The notes under the pieces: model-generated
What the model was told of the DNA's origin: nothing
The model's input: only the letters and a program-made list of their open reading frames with translations
Database searches by the model: none
Shown here: piece by piece, positions 53,478-62,635 of the stretch
Numbering within the stretch: the first letter of the stretch is position 1
Layout of the letters: every line of letters starts with the position of its first letter
Position numbers and translations under genes: made by a program
Origin: Sphaerochaetaceae bacterium
GTDB taxonomy: Bacteria > Spirochaetota > Spirochaetia > Sphaerochaetales > Sphaerochaetaceae
Assembly: GCA_028532765.1 (NCBI GenBank)
Contig: JAQQAR010000008.1
Coordinates: 124,001 to 188,000 of the forward strand
DNA length: 64,000 nt
Direction of reading: 5' to 3'

Positions 53478-54867
53478 ACCTCATCGGCCTCCTTGCAGCA
53501 TATTCAGTGAGGGACGGAATAAGCCGTTCCATACCAACTGAGCGAGAGGCCTTGAGTAAGAACAGATCACCTCGGTTGCTCTGCCTCTCTACAGTATTTT
53601 CCAACTCCTCGAAGCTCTCAGTAAATGAGACTTTCTTTGCATATCCCTGACGTCTAAGCTGGCTTGCCGCCTCTTTCATTTCACTTCCATAGAGGTAAGC
53701 TCTGCCAAAAGAGGATCTTGCAAGCAGATTCGCAACCGAGCGATGTGCAATACGAGACTGGTTACCCAGTTCCTTCATAGGACCGAGCACAACTTTCTTC
53801 TCCCCCTCCCATTTGAGGCTGGAAATATAGGAGAGAATGCTTCTGGTGGAATCCAGGCTGGCATTGTAGGAGTCATCGATGATGGTGATGTCACTACGGT
53901 ATACCGAGCTTCTTCCCTGCATCGGGGTAAATCCCTCCAGTGCTTGGGCAATCTCCCTCGGACTTGCCCCAAGATAGGCTCCAATGGCAATGGCACCAAC
54001 GACATCTTCGAGCAAATGTTTGCCCACTGCCCTGATCTGGAAGGTTTCCCCTTCATAGGTCACCAACCAGCCTTCCAGCCCAAGGTCAACAGCCTTCACT
54101 GCATCCCCATCATAGCGATGCAAGGTCCTTGAGGCTTGTTTCTCAATGCTTGGCAGATGCTTGCAGGAACGACTGACAAACCCTGCTTCGATCCCTGGAT
54201 GGAAAATCTTGGCCTTCTCCTGAGCGATGATCTCCTGACTCCCAAATTTCTCAAGATGGGAAATCCCAATATTCGTGAGAAGTGCAATATCGGGTTTGAG
54301 GATTGAAACCATTCTATCCATCTCCCCGACATGATCGATACCCATCTCAAAGATCCCATAGCGGCTTTGCTTCTCCAAAGAGAAGGTACTCAGGGGAAGT
54401 CCATACTCACTGTTGAGATTTCCAGGGGTCTTTGCTGTAGGGCCGAGTTGTCCTGCAATGCATGCGATGGCTTCCTTGGTGGTACTCTTCCCACAACTGC
54501 CGGTGATGCCCACCGTTTTCAATTGGGGGAACAGGGATAGATAGGAACGGGATAGTGCATGCAAACCGGCAAGTACGTCATCACTGGCCAGAACTGCACA
54601 GTCACATGAGCGCAAGGCTTCCTGTGCACGTTCAGTAGGCACTACAACTGCAGCAGCCCCTTTATCTGATACTGACTTGATGTACGCAAAACCGTCGGTA
54701 CGTTCCCCTTTCAAGGCAAAGAAAAGGCTTCCCTTTCCACAGAGCCTGCTGTCAATCTGCACATCAACAATGCGTAAGGAACCACCTCTGATACATGTTG
54801 CCTGACAAAGAGGAGCAATGGATGAAGGAGTAAAGGAGAACTGGTCTATATGTTGGTAGGTGTTCAT
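53470..54867 (-). CDS. murF: UDP-MurNAc-tripeptide D-Ala-D-Ala ligase MurF
   Basis: Adds D-Ala-D-Ala to the nucleotide precursor, the last cytoplasmic step before MraY. The 465-residue Mur ligase has DSRLCGKGSLFFALKGERTDG, the ATP loop GITGSCGKSTTKE, a carbamate-lysine region around NIGISHLEKFGS and the C-terminal DDSYNASLDSTRS. It overlaps ftsL by ATGA and mraY by 8 bases. murE, usually next to it, is not in the window. Confidence 0.95.
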   Translation of the reverse strand: MNTYQHIDQFSFTPSSIAPLCQATCIRGGSLRIVDVQIDSRLCGKGSLFFALKGERTDGFAYIKSVSDKGAAAVVVPTERAQEALRSCDCAVLASDDVLAGLHALSRSYLSLFPQLKTVGITGSCGKSTTKEAIACIAGQLGPTAKTPGNLNSEYGLPLSTFSLEKQSRYGIFEMGIDHVGEMDRMVSILKPDIALLTNIGISHLEKFGSQEIIAQEKAKIFHPGIEAGFVSRSCKHLPSIEKQASRTLHRYDGDAVKAVDLGLEGWLVTYEGETFQIRAVGKHLLEDVVGAIAIGAYLGASPREIAQALEGFTPMQGRSSVYRSDITIIDDSYNASLDSTRSILSYISSLKWEGEKKVVLGPMKELGNQSRIAHRSVANLLARSSFGRAYLYGSEMKEAASQLRRQGYAKKVSFTESFEELENTVERQSNRGDLFLLKASRSVGMERLIPSLTEYAARRPMRYA

Positions 54868-55208
54868 TGGCTACTCCGTGAGATGGGGAGCATTGCCGCG
54901 GCCTTGATTGGTTGGAATACAATTCCCTCTCTCCAGGCACCGTCAGCCAACGACTCAGGCATACTTAGTGAGGAAATGCTGGCACGCAGGACCTGTTGTT
55001 CCTCTTCCAATGCCTGGCGATTCTCCAAGAGTGTCTGGTATTCCACTTCAAGCGAGCGATTGATCCCCCGCTGCCAGAGCGGCAGGAAGATTGCGACCAT
55101 CAGGAGAAGTAGCATGACCAGAATCATGGCGTGCTGGAGGCGCTCAGCGTAGCAAGGTTTAGCAGACGTCTGTCTGTCAATCTCCACGGTGTACCAGTCA
55201 TGTACCAT
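54864..55208 (-). CDS. ftsL: FtsL-like cell division protein
   Basis: A 114-residue bitopic protein identified by place and architecture: cytoplasmic N-terminus of about 25, one membrane helix (about 27-45) and a short coiled coil (SLEVEYQTLLENRQALEEEQQ). Sequence conservation in FtsL is low everywhere, so the name rests on its position between rsmH and murF. AAAGGAGG lies before the ATG. Confidence 0.75.
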   Translation of the reverse strand: MVHDWYTVEIDRQTSAKPCYAERLQHAMILVMLLLLMVAIFLPLWQRGINRSLEVEYQTLLENRQALEEEQQVLRASISSLSMPESLADGAWREGIVFQPIKAAAMLPISRSSQ

Positions 55209-55220
55209 AGCTCGCCTCCT

Positions 55221-56111
55221 TTACAGCTTTTCGATGATTCTCAGTTTTGCACTCCTGCTTGCTGGGTTCTCACTTACTTCTTGCTCACTGGGTATCAGGG
55301 GTTTTTTAGTAAGGATCTTTATGGTTGCCTCACTCCCCTCTGCCATTCCCTTGAACAGCCACTTCACCGGCCGGTCCTCCAATGAATGGAAGCTTATGAC
55401 TGCAAGTCTTCCTCCACTCCTCAAGGCCTGTACGGCACCTTTTAGTGCCGGTTCAATTCTATCCAGCTCCCGGTTCACCTCGATTCGGATAGCCTGGAAG
55501 CTTCTGGTAGCTGGATGAATCCTTCCATAGCGATAGTTGGGGGGAACTGATTTGTAGATGATGGAAGCCAGTTCCTCACTACCTGTTATCTTATGGAGCT
55601 TGCGTGCCTCCACGATCGCCCGGGCAATACGACGGGAGTATCGTTCCTCACCAAATTGATAGATGACATCAGCCAGACGTTTTTCCTGGTATCCATTCAC
55701 CACATCCTGGGCACTGATGGGGGCATCCTTGTCCAACCTCATATCGAGCTCTTCACCCTTCCTGAAAGAAAAACCGCGTTCGGACTCTTCAAAGTGGAAG
55801 CTGGAAATGCCCAGGTCAAAGAGAACCAGATCCAGATCCTGCTGCCCATATTCAGAAAAGAAATCATCAAACCAGATATTCCTGGGGGTAAAACGTTCTC
55901 CAAAGGGTTCCATCCGTTTGATCGCTTTCTTCTGGATTTCACGGTCACGATCCAACCCTGTCACTTCCAGATTTGGGTATTTGGAGAGGAAGAGGAACGT
56001 ATGTCCGCCTTCTCCACAGGTGCAGTCGACCATCTTAGCCGGCCGATCATTCGGTGGTACCAAGTACTCGAGGATTTCTTGGGTCATTACCGAGTAGTGA
56101 ACGTACTCCAT
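55221..56111 (-). CDS. rsmH: 16S rRNA (cytosine-1402-N4) methyltransferase RsmH
   Basis: Methylates C1402 of 16S rRNA using SAM. The 296 residues show HYSVMTQEILEYL, the SAM loop DCTCGEGGHT, LGISSFHFEESERGFSF, NGYQEKRLADVIYQFGEERYSRRIARAIV and the C-terminal ISFHSLEDRPVK. The start overlaps the mraZ stop as TGATG, with GGGAGG upstream. Second gene of the dcw run. Confidence 0.97.
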   Translation of the reverse strand: MEYVHYSVMTQEILEYLVPPNDRPAKMVDCTCGEGGHTFLFLSKYPNLEVTGLDRDREIQKKAIKRMEPFGERFTPRNIWFDDFFSEYGQQDLDLVLFDLGISSFHFEESERGFSFRKGEELDMRLDKDAPISAQDVVNGYQEKRLADVIYQFGEERYSRRIARAIVEARKLHKITGSEELASIIYKSVPPNYRYGRIHPATRSFQAIRIEVNRELDRIEPALKGAVQALRSGGRLAVISFHSLEDRPVKWLFKGMAEGSEATIKILTKKPLIPSEQEVSENPASRSAKLRIIEKL

Positions 56112-56566
56112 CAGAAGTCCTCCCTGATCATTTCGCTGAGCGACTGTGCAGCGTCAAGGAACTCGTCCATGCTTGCATGCAGGTATTGCTCATAGGCACT
56201 TCGGTTCCAGAGCTCCAGATAATTGCCGGTGCCAAGGAGTACCGACTCCTCTTTGGCGGCAAGGGAGACACTCTCCCTGAGGCTCTGTGGGATATTGATT
56301 CTCCCAACCTTGTCGAACTCACACAACTGCGCCGGAGCTATCATGCCGCGTTGCAGAATCCTGAGCTTCCGGTCGAACATTGCACCGGGACCATTCATGA
56401 TCGTGTTCTTGAGTTTCTCAAAATCGGTGGGAAGCATCAGCCAGAGACAGTTCTCCAAACCTCTGGTCACATAGAGGGCCTCCCCTTCCAAAGCGCTCCG
56501 CAATCGGGAAGGGATGAGTATACGACCCTTGTCGTCTATGGTGTTGTAAAATTCACCAGTCAACAT
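56111..56566 (-). CDS. mraZ: transcriptional regulator MraZ
   Basis: DNA-binding regulator of the dcw cluster, 151 residues with two SpoVT/AbrB-like halves. The DXXXR motifs are DDKGRILIP (about 11-19) and FDKVGRINIPQSL in the second half. Start 56566 (MLTGEFYNTIDDKGR) has AGGAG 7 bases upstream; the frame to 56650 adds an unlikely leader. GTGG-type repeats lie upstream, consistent with autoregulation. Confidence 0.95.
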   Translation of the reverse strand: MLTGEFYNTIDDKGRILIPSRLRSALEGEALYVTRGLENCLWLMLPTDFEKLKNTIMNGPGAMFDRKLRILQRGMIAPAQLCEFDKVGRINIPQSLRESVSLAAKEESVLLGTGNYLELWNRSAYEQYLHASMDEFLDAAQSLSEMIREDF

Positions 56567-56605
56567 GACCAGGCTCCTCACCTTTTTCATTATTTGGGAT
56601 TTTTT

Positions 56606-56682
56606 CCCACTTACATCCATAAATGTACACTTCTTACCACTACAGCACAACCGAACTTTTCCATCTTTCCACCGGTATAATA
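56606..56682 (-). promoter_or_regulatory. mraZ control region with GTGG-type repeats
   Basis: Minus strand order: a possible -10 TATTAT (56677-56682), then GGTGGAAA-GATGGAAA (56656-56673), GTGGTAAG and GTGGGAAA further down, with irregular spacing. MraZ proteins bind tandem GTGG/TGGG boxes at this place. No good -35 box is seen. Confidence 0.4.
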
Positions 56683-56755
56683 GGTAAAAATGTCACTCAC
56701 TGCTTAACAAGCGTAGACTAATTAGCGATATTTTGAGGTTTTTGCCTGGATACAG

Positions 56756-56781
56756 AAAATCCCCCTCCAAAAAGGAAGGGG
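56756..56781 (-). terminator. terminator after the GH57 branching enzyme
   Basis: CCCCTTCC and GGAGGGGG form an 8-bp stem (one G-U) with a TTTTT loop, followed by ATTTT on the minus strand. It separates the GH57 transcript from the mraZ control region. Confidence 0.7.
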
Positions 56782-56805
56782 ACAGAGTAATGAATAATTT
56801 TCTAT

Positions 56806-58401
56806 TTATCTTTCAGGATTGAAGATGTTGTAGTCGATATCGCTGAAGAGAATATCTCGCTTTTCGGCCTTTACCAACCACTCAGTATTCACGGCATTTT
56901 TGCACATATTCCCATAGACAACATTGAAGTTCCTCAGGTGGTCTCCAATTCGTTTCTGTGCATATTCAGTACTGCTCTTGTTGAACAGGATGAACGGCCA
57001 GTCACTTGCCATGGAAAGCAACACTTCCCGTGCAGCCTGATTAAGGAATCTCTGCTTCAGGCTGATCTGGTCATTGAACCGAACAGCAAGTTCCTCCATC
57101 CTCTCAATGGCCTTGTGGATATGCCGGTAGGTCCAAGCATTTGAACCATCAAGCCATACTGCACTATAGCCACCTTGTCCCCATGAGGACAAAGCAGGTC
57201 TGACCTTCTGCAAGGTATCTTTCTCTTGTCCCAGGAAGGAAGAGGGAGAGACAAAGGCAGTTGGCTGTTCAAGTTCCGCATTCTGGCGAAACACCTGTTC
57301 AATCCAATCGATGCCCTCAAACCACCAGTGGCCGAACAGCTCAGCATCATATCCCAAGGTAAAAACGGGATCCTTGTCCAGTACACCTTCCAGGGTCTTT
57401 GCTTTATTGTTGACGTTGTACAGGAAATTCCTTGCATGATCTGCCACACGCTTCTGGGCAAGATCCCGACGATAGGGAACTTTCTGGTCTGTCTGACCAG
57501 TGATCGCCCAGTACTTATACCCGGTGAACACCCGTACCGAGGGTTCATGGATATAGGGCTTGATGTAGTCCATCGGCAGATCATAACCGATATCGCGGTA
57601 GAACTCACGATAGTAACGGTCGGAAGGATACCCAGAGGCGTTGGACCAAACCAGACTGGTAGTCTGGAAATCCCTCGGGAAGGCAGCCACTCCGTTAGGG
57701 GTCTGTACAGGACGATAGGTACCATACTCAACCTTGTCAGGTGAGAGCAACATGGACTGGCTGGCTGTCTGGAACCATGAGATACCATGATATTTCAACG
57801 ATTCCTCTAGTCCGGGATAATATCCACATTCAGGCAGCCAGAATCCCTTAGGAAGGTGGCCGAAGGTAGTAAGAAAGGACTGTACCCCCAGCTCCACCTG
57901 CGCATTGATCGCAGTTGGATAATCCTTGTAAAGCGGGAGGTATGCGTGGGTTGCAGCGGTGGTTGCAAGCTCCAGATGACCACTCATCTCCAGTGCCTTG
58001 AAACCATCGAGGATATTGCCACGATATCGGTCCTGGAAATCTCCAAGGTTCTCTCGTGCCTGGTCCAGGTAGAACTGAGCCATCTCAAGGAACTCTGGTT
58101 GTTCCTTGGTACAACGTGCAACCTCCTTCTCCCCCAGCTCAATATGCCGTTCAAGATACTCGAGGAACCGTTCCTGAAGTACAGGATCGGTGAGCATGCA
58201 GCAAAGCGTGGGAGAGAGGCTTATGGTCATCTTGAAAGGAATCTTGTCTTGGACAAGTCGGTTGAGCATCCTCAGCAGGGGAAGATAACTCTCACTGATG
58301 GATTCAAAGAGCCAATCTTCCTCAAGAAATCGCGGGTATTCAGGATGTCTGACAAAGGGGAGATGTGCGTTCAGTATGAATGCAATTGATGGTTTGGCCA
58401 T
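56806..58401 (-). CDS. GH57 1,4-alpha-glucan branching enzyme
   Basis: GH57 protein of 531 residues of the branching-enzyme type (DUF1957). It starts with the barrel motif ILNAHLPFVRHP. The nucleophile is Glu191 in GFWLPECGYYPG and the acid Asp352 in TLGYDAELFGHWW, followed by a helical C-terminal domain. It would form alpha-1,6 branches in glycogen in the cytoplasm. The start overlaps the DUF4912 stop as TAATG, so the two are coupled. Confidence 0.9.
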   Translation of the reverse strand: MAKPSIAFILNAHLPFVRHPEYPRFLEEDWLFESISESYLPLLRMLNRLVQDKIPFKMTISLSPTLCCMLTDPVLQERFLEYLERHIELGEKEVARCTKEQPEFLEMAQFYLDQARENLGDFQDRYRGNILDGFKALEMSGHLELATTAATHAYLPLYKDYPTAINAQVELGVQSFLTTFGHLPKGFWLPECGYYPGLEESLKYHGISWFQTASQSMLLSPDKVEYGTYRPVQTPNGVAAFPRDFQTTSLVWSNASGYPSDRYYREFYRDIGYDLPMDYIKPYIHEPSVRVFTGYKYWAITGQTDQKVPYRRDLAQKRVADHARNFLYNVNNKAKTLEGVLDKDPVFTLGYDAELFGHWWFEGIDWIEQVFRQNAELEQPTAFVSPSSFLGQEKDTLQKVRPALSSWGQGGYSAVWLDGSNAWTYRHIHKAIERMEELAVRFNDQISLKQRFLNQAAREVLLSMASDWPFILFNKSSTEYAQKRIGDHLRNFNVVYGNMCKNAVNTEWLVKAEKRDILFSDIDYNIFNPER

Positions 58402-59132
58402 TACAGTACCCCCTTACTCAGATGCTGTGCGAGATCCCTGATCACTGGATTATCAACAATCTCCCCTTCCTTTGTCACCAGGGAGGAGAAGTTTGCCAGG
58501 AATGAGGAGTAATCTCCCACCAATTCTTCACTATGCTTCTGCCAGTAGGCAGGATAGGTTTCGATACTCTTGCTCTGTGCCAAGGACATCTCATTTCCCT
58601 TACGGTCACGCCAGCAAAGATCAACCAGATACGAAGATCCCATATTGGGAAGGTTGATATTCCATTGTGTATCTTCACGTTCCACTGAGATATCGAAGGA
58701 CAACACTTCCCCGCTCTCGAGTCGGGTTTCCTGAACACGAAGGAACAAGCTGCTGGGAGCTTGTCCATCCTCACCGAAAACCATTTGCAGGGAAGCCGGT
58801 GACAGGGACCAATAGGCATAGGCCCACTGAGGGTCACGAATCAAGAGATGGATGGATGTATCCAGATAGGATTCAGGCAACTGTTCAACGCCAGGGAGAT
58901 CACTCAGATTCTGCTTGTCCCCCCGATAGTCGGTAAGGGAGTTGCAAAACCTGTTTCTATGGATTTTTCCCTTCTGTGCCGAAGAGACTTCATCGTCTTG
59001 TTCGCCGAAGGCTTCCTCCAAGGCGTCGATGAGCTCCTCCCGATCGAGTGTCTGCCAATCTTCCAAACATTCCTGTTGGGCGATATATTGCAACTCGGTA
59101 GTAGACAAGGAATCAATGTTGATGAGAATCAT
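58401..59132 (-). CDS. DUF4912 domain protein
   Basis: A 243-residue protein with a small N-terminal helical segment (INIDSLSTTELQYIAQQE, a Rho-N-like SAP fold), an acidic linker and a C-terminal DUF4912 beta domain (SIHLLIRDPQWAYAYWSLSP to YLVDLCWRDRKGN). The function is unknown; members are often coded beside GH57 proteins and may bind glycan. ATG 59132 has GGGAG 5 bases upstream; a TTG at 59144 is an alternative. Translationally coupled to the branching enzyme. Confidence 0.85.
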   Translation of the reverse strand: MILINIDSLSTTELQYIAQQECLEDWQTLDREELIDALEEAFGEQDDEVSSAQKGKIHRNRFCNSLTDYRGDKQNLSDLPGVEQLPESYLDTSIHLLIRDPQWAYAYWSLSPASLQMVFGEDGQAPSSLFLRVQETRLESGEVLSFDISVEREDTQWNINLPNMGSSYLVDLCWRDRKGNEMSLAQSKSIETYPAYWQKHSEELVGDYSSFLANFSSLVTKEGEIVDNPVIRDLAQHLSKGVL

Positions 59133-59221
59133 GCTTACTCCCAAAAAGTATCCTGACGGACGTTCTTCTACGCAATCGTAAAAGAATCACAGCGCTTAGT
59201 CAACCAATGGCTCTTTTTCCC

Positions 59222-59929
59222 TTAGTCAAAGAGGGTTTGCAAGGCAAGATCTACCATCGAATCGAAGGTTGTCTGCCTCTCTTTTGGAGCAACCTGTTCA
59301 CCGGTAAGCAAGGAGTCACTAACGGTAAGCAAGGTCAGGGCCTCGATGCCCTTGAGACGGGCCAAGGTATAGAGTTCACATGTCTCCATATCGACCGCCA
59401 TTGTTCCCACTGACTGTGCAATTGCCTTTTTCTCATCACCCTTCATGTCATAGAACTGATCACTGGTGAATACATTCCCTACGGCATACCCGATGCCCAT
59501 CGACTTTGCATTCTCATAGGCTCTCATAAGCAAGGGGAAGGTTGCAGTAGGGGCGAATTGGTAGGTTCCGAAACGGCTCACGTTCATCCCACTGTCAGAG
59601 TCTGCTCCCTGGACAATCAAAACATCCTTGAGCTTGAGTAACTCACTCATGGTCCCACAGGTACCCACACGTACCAGACGCTTGGCTCCATAGCTGTCAA
59701 TCAATTCCTGGGCATAGATGGAAAATGAAGGCATGCCCATCCCTGTGCCCTGTACTGAGACACGTTGCCCATGGTACAGACCGGTAAAACCATACATTCC
59801 CCTTATTTCATTATACTGCACCACATCAGCCAGGTAGGTTTGTGCAATATGCTTTGCTCTCAGTGGATCACCGGGCAATAAGACGGTATCAGCAATGCTG
59901 TTTTTATCTGAAACAATATGAATACTCAT
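59222..59929 (-). CDS. deoD: purine-nucleoside phosphorylase DeoD
   Basis: Splits purine nucleosides with phosphate to base and ribose 1-phosphate. The 235-residue trimeric-fold (hexameric) enzyme has TVLLPGDPLRAKHIA, RVGTCGTM and the family end AVDMETCELYTLA with the purine-contacting Glu. AGGAGG precedes the ATG. It is divergent from the DUF3536 gene across about 100 bases. Confidence 0.96.
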   Translation of the reverse strand: MSIHIVSDKNSIADTVLLPGDPLRAKHIAQTYLADVVQYNEIRGMYGFTGLYHGQRVSVQGTGMGMPSFSIYAQELIDSYGAKRLVRVGTCGTMSELLKLKDVLIVQGADSDSGMNVSRFGTYQFAPTATFPLLMRAYENAKSMGIGYAVGNVFTSDQFYDMKGDEKKAIAQSVGTMAVDMETCELYTLARLKGIEALTLLTVSDSLLTGEQVAPKERQTTFDSMVDLALQTLFD

Positions 59930-60032
59930 GGCTTCCTCCTACCGTATCATTCACCAGAATGCAACAATGTGCAAGATAGGGCGCCAACCGGTAGTCCGTC
60001 CTCTCGGTATTATGATATACTAGGCAAGCTAT

Positions 60033-62363
60033 ATGAAAACAAACAAACCGGACAAGACGTCCTTGATTCTTCATGGACATTTCTATCAACCACCAAGAGA
60101 AAACCCCCAGACGGGACTCATCGGCAAACAGCTTACTGCTAGTCCGTTCCCAGACTGGAATGAACGCATACATGCAGATTGCTACAGAGCAAACAGCCTC
60201 TCTCGATATCTTTCAGGAGTCAGGAGAATCCTCAGCCTGACCAACAATTATAAGTACCTGAGCTTCAATTTCGGGCCAACCCTGCTCAGCTGGATGGAAA
60301 AGTATCATCAGAATACCTATCAGCTCATCCTGGAAGCGGACAGATTAAGCAAAGAACGTCTCGGCTTTGGCAATGCCATCGCCCAAGCGTACAATCATAC
60401 CATTCTCCCCCTCTGCACAGAAGAGGACGCAAGAGTCCAGATCCGTTGGGGGCTGGAGGACTTTGCACAGCGTTTTTCCAGGAAGGCTGATGGAATCTGG
60501 CTGCCAGAGACAGCAATCAGTCCTATGGTCATTGATATCCTTGCTGAAGAAGGTGTTTCCTACGTCATCCTCTCCCCTTGGCAATGCAAGGCAATCGAAG
60601 ACATAGAGAAAGGACGAATTGAACTGGATGGCAGAGGAGCCCCCTACGACAGACCATTTCTCCTGCAAGGTGCCAAGGGAAAGACCATCAGTGCATTCTT
60701 CTATAATCCCCAGTTGGCAGAAGGCATCAGCTTTGGCCACTACCTAAGGGACGCAGATTCACTGTACCAACGGCTGGTTTCCATCAGGGAAGATGAGAAA
60801 CCAAACCTCATTCATACCGCTACCGATGGTGAGATTTACGGTCATCATGAACCCTATGGAGATATGGCTCTTTCCGCCCTAATCAAGAAGGTCGAAGAGC
60901 GAGAAGACTTTACGTTCACCAACTATGCCACCTATCTCAAGGATCATCCGGCTACTGAGCTGGCTTACCTGCATGATGGGGAAGACAACAAGGGTACCAG
61001 TTGGTCATGCAGTCATGGCGTTTCACGATGGTACAAGGATTGTGGTTGCCATACAGGCGGTGAAGAGAGCTGGAACCAAGCATGGAGAAATCCTCTTCGT
61101 CTTGCCTTTGATAATCTCTCAAGAGAAATCGATGTAATGTATGCTGATGAAGTACAGAAAATCCTGGGCAAAGACTTTGATTCCAGGGAATTGCTCTACC
61201 AATTCTCCTCCGTTGCCAGCCATCTCAAGGATATGGACAGCTTCCTCTCTTCATTTACGCATGATGCTGAGAAGAAACATATCTTGGCAATGTTGCTTGA
61301 AGGGCAGAAATACAAGCATTTCTCCTACACCAGTTGTGGTTGGTTCTTCAATGACCTTGCCGGATTGGAACCGAAACAAAATATTGCCTATGCGCTCATG
61401 GCTGTCGATTTATACAATCCGTTCAGCAAAAAGGACCTTCTGGGTCAACTTCTGGAAGATCTGGCAAAGGCAAAGGCAAACAGGAAGCAGGACGGAAATG
61501 GAAAGACCATAGCCAAGGAACTCATGAATACACTTCCCGGTGAGGTAGAGGCAGCACTTTTCTTTGCGCTCAATCGACGCATTGCCGAGAAAGCGGATTA
61601 TGAGGACACCTATGGATGGTTCCACTTGGAATCATACATAGAAGAAGATGAACATACTGAACGGCTCCATGTCACCAATACAGAAACACTGACGCAATAC
61701 CTCTGCACGGCACGTGACCCAAATCCAAAACAAGCCACGCTCGAGTATCTCATGGAAGTTCAAGAGCAAGGCTCTGAGACAGTCAAGTCCACGAATATCG
61801 GGCATAAGCAGATTCCCTTGCGCATGCGTGACCAACTATTCGACCAAATTGACAGGAGTGTATGCTCCCTTGACTATGAAGCGCTCAGGAGATTGTCAAA
61901 GAACATTTTCCACTATGCCACACTGGCTAAGCATGTACCATATCTACCAATGGGGTCCCTCTACGAAGAGTTGATTGGTTCATCCTTGAGTTCCATCAAG
62001 AGTCTGTTCATGTATGGCAGCCTGGATAAATGGAATGAATACAAACAGGATTTTGCCTTGATGCTCGAGTTCCTCAAGAAGTATGGAAAACAACCGGATA
62101 TTGATCTGGTCGCTACCATCTTCCACACCCAAATGACCAACCTAGGTGAAAAGATTCAGGAACATGGGCTGTATGAGGACAATATTCGTTTCATTCTGGA
62201 GTTCTTGCAGATTGTCAGGGAGAGAGGATTCCAGCCTGACCTGACAGCACTGCAGAATGCAGTATATCCGTATGTAAGCATGCAAAAACAACCGAAGGAA
62301 GAGGATATTATCTCAATCAACGCGTTGGCGAAGGAATTGAACTTCGATATCTATATCAATTAA
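60033..62363 (+). CDS. GH57/DUF3536 glycoside hydrolase-like protein
   Basis: A 776-residue protein with an N-terminal GH57 barrel (LHGHFYQPPRENP, nucleophile Glu159 in GIWLPET, acid Asp265 in TATDGEIYGHH) and a long helical C-terminal region including DUF3536 (about 330-776). The exact substrate is unknown; alpha-glucan amylase-like or transferase activity is likely given the branching enzyme nearby. The ribosome site is weak. Its TAA shares TTAA with the stop of the convergent GNAT gene. Confidence 0.88.
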   Translation: MKTNKPDKTSLILHGHFYQPPRENPQTGLIGKQLTASPFPDWNERIHADCYRANSLSRYLSGVRRILSLTNNYKYLSFNFGPTLLSWMEKYHQNTYQLILEADRLSKERLGFGNAIAQAYNHTILPLCTEEDARVQIRWGLEDFAQRFSRKADGIWLPETAISPMVIDILAEEGVSYVILSPWQCKAIEDIEKGRIELDGRGAPYDRPFLLQGAKGKTISAFFYNPQLAEGISFGHYLRDADSLYQRLVSIREDEKPNLIHTATDGEIYGHHEPYGDMALSALIKKVEEREDFTFTNYATYLKDHPATELAYLHDGEDNKGTSWSCSHGVSRWYKDCGCHTGGEESWNQAWRNPLRLAFDNLSREIDVMYADEVQKILGKDFDSRELLYQFSSVASHLKDMDSFLSSFTHDAEKKHILAMLLEGQKYKHFSYTSCGWFFNDLAGLEPKQNIAYALMAVDLYNPFSKKDLLGQLLEDLAKAKANRKQDGNGKTIAKELMNTLPGEVEAALFFALNRRIAEKADYEDTYGWFHLESYIEEDEHTERLHVTNTETLTQYLCTARDPNPKQATLEYLMEVQEQGSETVKSTNIGHKQIPLRMRDQLFDQIDRSVCSLDYEALRRLSKNIFHYATLAKHVPYLPMGSLYEELIGSSLSSIKSLFMYGSLDKWNEYKQDFALMLEFLKKYGKQPDIDLVATIFHTQMTNLGEKIQEHGLYEDNIRFILEFLQIVRERGFQPDLTALQNAVYPYVSMQKQPKEEDIISINALAKELNFDIYIN

Positions 62364-62635
62364 TTGGCAATAAGCTTGGCAAGCTCAGGGTCCTCCTCAA
62401 GGACCATCTGGGCATAGGAACAGAGGGGAACTATCATCTTCCCCTCTTTCCTTACCTCTTCTACAACAAGCATCACCAGCTTCCTTGCAATACCCTGTCC
62501 CCTCAGGCTGGGAGAAACATAGGTATGATCAATTGCGATTCGTTTATCACCAAGGGAGCGCATGGTGATTCTGGCCATGGGAATCTCATTCTCTTTTCCG
62601 TAGGCAAATCCATTATCTGCTTTGTAATAGTCCAT
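62360..62635 (-). CDS. small GNAT-like N-acetyltransferase (YjdJ type)
   Basis: A 91-residue minimal GNAT domain: VSPSLRGQGIARKLVMLVVEE is the acetyl-CoA loop and following helix, and IVPLCSYAQMVLEEDPE is the typical C-terminal end of the YjdJ/DUF4110-like group. The substrate is unknown. The ATG overlaps the recN stop as TGATG, so it is coupled to the repair gene. Confidence 0.88.
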   Translation of the reverse strand: MDYYKADNGFAYGKENEIPMARITMRSLGDKRIAIDHTYVSPSLRGQGIARKLVMLVVEEVRKEGKMIVPLCSYAQMVLEEDPELAKLIAN

